This document shows positions 60,981 to 64,000 of a stretch of 64,000 bases of DNA, one piece after another. Positions within the stretch are counted from its first letter, which is position 1; every line of letters begins with the position of its first letter. The position numbers and the translations under genes were made by a program. The notes beneath the pieces were generated by a model that did not search any database, was not told where the DNA came from, and saw only the letters and a list, made by a program, of their open reading frames with translations. Source of the stretch: Isoptericola dokdonensis DS-3 (GTDB lineage Bacteria > Actinomycetota > Actinomycetes > Actinomycetales > Cellulomonadaceae); NCBI RefSeq assembly GCF_001636295.1, contig NZ_CP014209.1, positions 1,984,001 through 2,048,000 on the forward strand, in the 5' to 3' direction.

Positions 60981-62561
60981 TCAGCAGGTGAGGCCGTCGT
61001 CGGGGGCGGTGCCGTCGACGAGGTAGTCCTCGACGGCATCCGCGATGCAGTCGTTGGAGCGGCCGTAGGCGGTGTGGCCCTCGCCCTCGTAGGTGACCAG
61101 GACGGCGGACTTCAGGGTGTCCGCCATGCCCTCGGCCCACATGTAGGGGGTGGCGGGGTCGTTGGTGGTGCCGATGACGACGATGGGCGGGGCGCCGGGC
61201 GCGGAGCGGTCGTAGTCGCGCTCGACGACGGGGTACGGCCAGTCGGCGCAGGTGACGCCGCCGTACGAGAAGAACGTGCCCACGGTGGGGGCGGCCTCCT
61301 CGATCTCGGCGGCCTCGGCGCGCATCGTGTCGACGTCGGCGCTGCTGCGGGCGTCGAGGCAGTTGATCGCGGTGAACGCCTCGATGGAGTTCGTGGCGTA
61401 GGAGCCGTCGGTGTTGCGGTCGTTGTAGAAGTCCGCGAGGTAGAGCAGGGTGTCGCCGGTGCCCGCGTTGATGGCCTCGTCCAGCGCCTGGGTGAGCACG
61501 GGCCAGCTCTGCTCGGCGTACAGGGTGACGGCGACGCCGTAGAACGCGAGGGTCTGCGTGACGACCCGGTCCCCGCTGGTGGGGTACGGCCGGTCGAGGG
61601 CACGGTCGAGCACGCCGCGCACCTGCTGCATGCCCTCGTCGACGGACCCGGTCAGCGGGCAGTCGGCGCCCGCCTGGCAGTCCTCGACGTAGGCGCGCAG
61701 CGCGTTCTCGAAGCCGACGGCCTGCCCCTTCGACACGGCCGCCGCGTCGAGCGTCGGGTCCATCGCGCCGTCGAGCACGAGCCGCCCGGCACGGTCCGGG
61801 AACAGGCCGGCGTAGGTGGCGCCCAGGTCGGTGCCGTAGGAGAAGCCCAGGTAGTTGAGCTTCTCGTCGCCGAGCACGGCGCGCAGCATGTCCATGTCCT
61901 TCGCGGCGCTCGGGGTGTCCACGCTGCCCAGCAGGTCGCCGGTGTTCTCCCCGCAGGCCTCCGCCCACCGTGCCGCGGCCTCCCGCTTGGCGGCCAGGCC
62001 CTCGTCGGTCGAGACGTCGAAGTCCGCGCTGAGGTACTCGTCCTTGCCGGCGTCGTCGTAGCAGGCCACCTCGGTCGAGGCGCGCACGCCGCGGGGATCG
62101 AACCCGACGACGTCGTACGCCGCCAGCAGGCGGTCGCCGAAGCTCTCGGCGGCTGTCTCGAGGAAGTCCGTGCCGGACCCGCCCGGGCCGCCGGGGTTGA
62201 TGAGCAGCGACCCCTGCTTCTCGCCCGTGGCGCGGGTGCGCTTCAGGTCGAGCTCGATCGTGCCTGCCTCCGGGTCGTCCCACGTCAGCGGGGCGGTCGC
62301 CGTCGCGCACTCGAGGCCTGCGTCGCAGGAGGTCCACTCCAGGTCCTGGGAGTAGAGGTCGTCGAAGCCCTCCGGGACGCCCGCGGCGTCCGTCGGCGCC
62401 TGCGACGTGGCCTCGTCGACGGGCGTCGCCTCCTTGCCGGGGGCGTCGGCGTCGCACGCGGCCAGCGCGACGAGCGCGGCCACCGTCACGAGCGCGGCGG
62501 CACCACGCCGCGCGGGTCGCAGGGTCAGGCTCGGTCCGGAGGAGGGGAAGTTCACCCGCAC
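60981..62561 (-). CDS. Secreted lipoprotein alpha/beta hydrolase, tripeptidyl aminopeptidase-like
   Basis: A 526-residue protein. Signal peptide with lipobox ALAAC (about residues 31-36). The hydrolase has INPGGPGGSG (oxyanion region), nucleophile GFSYGT, and a C-terminal TAP-like part with Asp in TTNDPATPY and His in GEGHTAYG, giving Ser-Asp-His. Streptomyces SlpD/E and tripeptidyl aminopeptidases have this plan and cut short peptides outside the cell. GTG at 62561 or 62555; TAGGTT immediately before suggests a leaderless message. Confidence 0.88.
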   Translation of the reverse strand: MRVNFPSSGPSLTLRPARRGAAALVTVAALVALAACDADAPGKEATPVDEATSQAPTDAAGVPEGFDDLYSQDLEWTSCDAGLECATATAPLTWDDPEAGTIELDLKRTRATGEKQGSLLINPGGPGGSGTDFLETAAESFGDRLLAAYDVVGFDPRGVRASTEVACYDDAGKDEYLSADFDVSTDEGLAAKREAAARWAEACGENTGDLLGSVDTPSAAKDMDMLRAVLGDEKLNYLGFSYGTDLGATYAGLFPDRAGRLVLDGAMDPTLDAAAVSKGQAVGFENALRAYVEDCQAGADCPLTGSVDEGMQQVRGVLDRALDRPYPTSGDRVVTQTLAFYGVAVTLYAEQSWPVLTQALDEAINAGTGDTLLYLADFYNDRNTDGSYATNSIEAFTAINCLDARSSADVDTMRAEAAEIEEAAPTVGTFFSYGGVTCADWPYPVVERDYDRSAPGAPPIVVIGTTNDPATPYMWAEGMADTLKSAVLVTYEGEGHTAYGRSNDCIADAVEDYLVDGTAPDDGLTC

Positions 62562-62631
62562 AACCTACCGGGCGTCCCCGGGGCACGGCCTGGTTTCACG
62601 GAACCTCCCCGGCCTGGTCGGACGACGTGCG

Positions 62632-63783
62632 TCAGCCCTGCGGCCGCAGCGCCACGGCCATCGCCTCCAGCGCGAGCAGGGGGGCGACGTTGCCGTCCAG
62701 TCGTTCGCGCGCCTGCCCGATGGCGTCCATGCGGCGCACCGTCTGCTCGGGGGTCGAGTCGCGGGCGACCATCTGCACGGTCTGCGCGTGCTCGTCGTTG
62801 ACGAGGTCGACCTCGGCGCCGAGCTGGACGACGAGCACGTCCCGGTACAGGGACAGCAGGTCCACCATCGCCCGGTCGAGCACGTCCCGCTGGCGGCGGG
62901 TCGCGCGACGCTTCTGGTCGTCCTCGAGCTGCTTGAGCTGGGACCGCAGCCGCGGCGGGAGGGTCTCCCCCTCGCCCGCGCCGAGCGCTCGCATCAGCTC
63001 CGCCTTCTCGACGGCGTCCCGCTCGGCGGTGTCGGCGGTCGCCTCCGCCTTCGCGACGTCCACGAGCTCGGCTGCGGCCAGCACGGCGTCGGGCACGCCG
63101 CGGATCCGGCGCGCCACCTCCAGCACCTCGTTCCGCCGCCGGCGGGCCTCCGGGTCGCGGGCCAGGCGTCGCGCCAGCCCGACGTGCGACTGCGCGGCCC
63201 GGGCGGCCCGCAGCGCGACCTCGGGGTCGACGCCGTCGCGCCGGACCAGCAGGTCGGCGACGTCGGCGGCGGGCGGCACCCGCAGGGTGACGCTGCGGCA
63301 CCGCGACCGGATGGTCGGCAGGACGTCCTGCGCGCTGGGCGCGCACAGCACCCACACGGTGTGCGCGGCAGGCTCCTCGATGGACTTCAGCAACACGTTG
63401 GTGGTGCGCTCGGCCATGCGGTCGGCGTCCTCGACGAGGATCACCCGGAAGCGCCCCGCAGCGGGTGTGCGGGCCGCGGCGACGATGAGGTCGCGCACCT
63501 CGGCGACCTGGATGACGACCTTCTCCGTGGCCACCACGGTGAGGTCCGGGTGGGTGCCCGCGAGCGTGGTCGTGCAGGCGTGGCACCGACCGCAGCCGCC
63601 CGTCACGCCGTCGGTGCCCGTGCACTGCAGCGCCGCCGCGAACGCGCGCGCCGCGACCGAGCGCCCCGAACCGGGCGGGCCGGTGAGCAGCCAGGCGTGG
63701 GTCATCGCGGCGGGGTCGGTCGCGGCCCGGCGCAGCGCCCGGACGGCCTGCGGCTGCCCGACGACGTCGTCCCAGACGCTCAC
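62632..63783 (-). CDS. holB: DNA polymerase III delta' subunit
   Basis: A 383-residue clamp-loader subunit. P-loop GPPGSGRSVAARAF, a zinc module C-x8-C-x2-C-x2-C within CTGTDGVTGGCGRCHAC, and the sensor segment LLKSIEEPAAHTVWVL, with SRC in TIRSRCRSV. The start overlaps the tmk stop by four bases, the normal tmk-holB operon of actinobacteria. Confidence 0.93.
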   Translation of the reverse strand: MSVWDDVVGQPQAVRALRRAATDPAAMTHAWLLTGPPGSGRSVAARAFAAALQCTGTDGVTGGCGRCHACTTTLAGTHPDLTVVATEKVVIQVAEVRDLIVAAARTPAAGRFRVILVEDADRMAERTTNVLLKSIEEPAAHTVWVLCAPSAQDVLPTIRSRCRSVTLRVPPAADVADLLVRRDGVDPEVALRAARAAQSHVGLARRLARDPEARRRRNEVLEVARRIRGVPDAVLAAAELVDVAKAEATADTAERDAVEKAELMRALGAGEGETLPPRLRSQLKQLEDDQKRRATRRQRDVLDRAMVDLLSLYRDVLVVQLGAEVDLVNDEHAQTVQMVARDSTPEQTVRRMDAIGQARERLDGNVAPLLALEAMAVALRPQG

Positions 63784-64000
63784 GGGGCGTCCCGGACCGT
63801 CACGGCCTCGTCCACGACCGGCGTGAGGTCCAGGCGGGCGGCGATGTCGACGCGGATCTGCGCCTGGATGTCGTCGACCGTGCCGCTCGCGTCCACCACG
63901 AGCCAGCGGGTCGGGTCCTCGGCGGCGCGGCGCAGGAACGTGTCCCGGGCACGGCGGTGGAAGTCGTCGCCGGCGCGCTCCAACCGGTCCGGCTCGCCGG
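63780..64000 (-). CDS. tmk: Thymidylate kinase, C-terminal part
   Basis: The frame enters from the right edge. EPDRLERAGDDFHRRARDTF is the conserved lid/acidic region of dTMP kinase, then WLVVDASGTVDDIQAQIRVD, the end of the family. The P-loop lies outside the window. It phosphorylates dTMP to dTDP. Confidence 0.88.
   Translation of the reverse strand, partial: GEPDRLERAGDDFHRRARDTFLRRAAEDPTRWLVVDASGTVDDIQAQIRVDIAARLDLTPVVDEAVTVRDAP

Overview
The window comes from a high-GC actinobacterium. Gene content (ClpC, GlxA-type regulator, GH43 arabinanase-like enzyme, the order tmk-holB-secreted hydrolase-tRNA-Thr) fits Micrococcales such as Cellulomonadaceae or Promicromonosporaceae; this placement is inference from gene content, not a database match.

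Layout. 1-18521 is host chromosome: an epimerase end, a HAD phosphatase, a GlxA/AraC regulator, a rhodanese, clpC, an acyltransferase, a universal stress protein, an MFS sugar permease beside a GH43 enzyme, a pentapeptide protein, a small hydrolase, a Pro/Ser-rich wall protein, peptide deformylase, an ABC exporter, a CPBP protease and a DUF6221 protein. 18524-60823 is an apparently complete 42.3-kb siphovirus prophage, bounded by a 38-bp direct repeat made of the 3' part of tRNA-Thr(CGT). 60824-64000 is host chromosome again: the 5' part of the tRNA, a tripeptidase-like lipoprotein, holB and the end of tmk.

Prophage, left to right: a short left arm of four small transcription units under a shared promoter/leader design; the lysis genes and an Acb2-like protein; a leftward structural operon (tail fibre-like proteins, Gp37-like/S74 protein, Dit, tape measure, frameshifted tail chaperones, tail tube, connectors, HK97 capsid, protease, portal, terminase); a ParB-methyltransferase and an HNH protein; a group of rightward membrane-anchored cargo genes; an FtsK-like translocase and a DUF2637 (SpdB-like) protein as found on conjugative actinomycete elements; a BglII/BstYI-type restriction enzyme with an MT-A70 methyltransferase; ssb, a DNA-binding initiator, an iteron-like origin, RusA, RecT and YqaJ exonuclease; then the repressor pair, tyrosine integrase and a lipoprotein next to attR.

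Three repeated DNA signals appear to run the prophage: (1) a promoter whose transcript begins with GCCAGCAAG(G/A)(A/G)AC, eight copies; (2) an operator ACACG-N6-CGTGT between the -35 and -10 of four left-arm promoters; (3) a 19-bp operator (C/T)GTCT-N9-AGAC(G/A), five copies at early promoters. There is also one perfect actinobacterial SOS box. The most unusual items are the restriction-modification pair whose own GATC-type site lies inside the methylase promoter, the phage/conjugative-element hybrid module, and a 42-base run of C in a hairpin.
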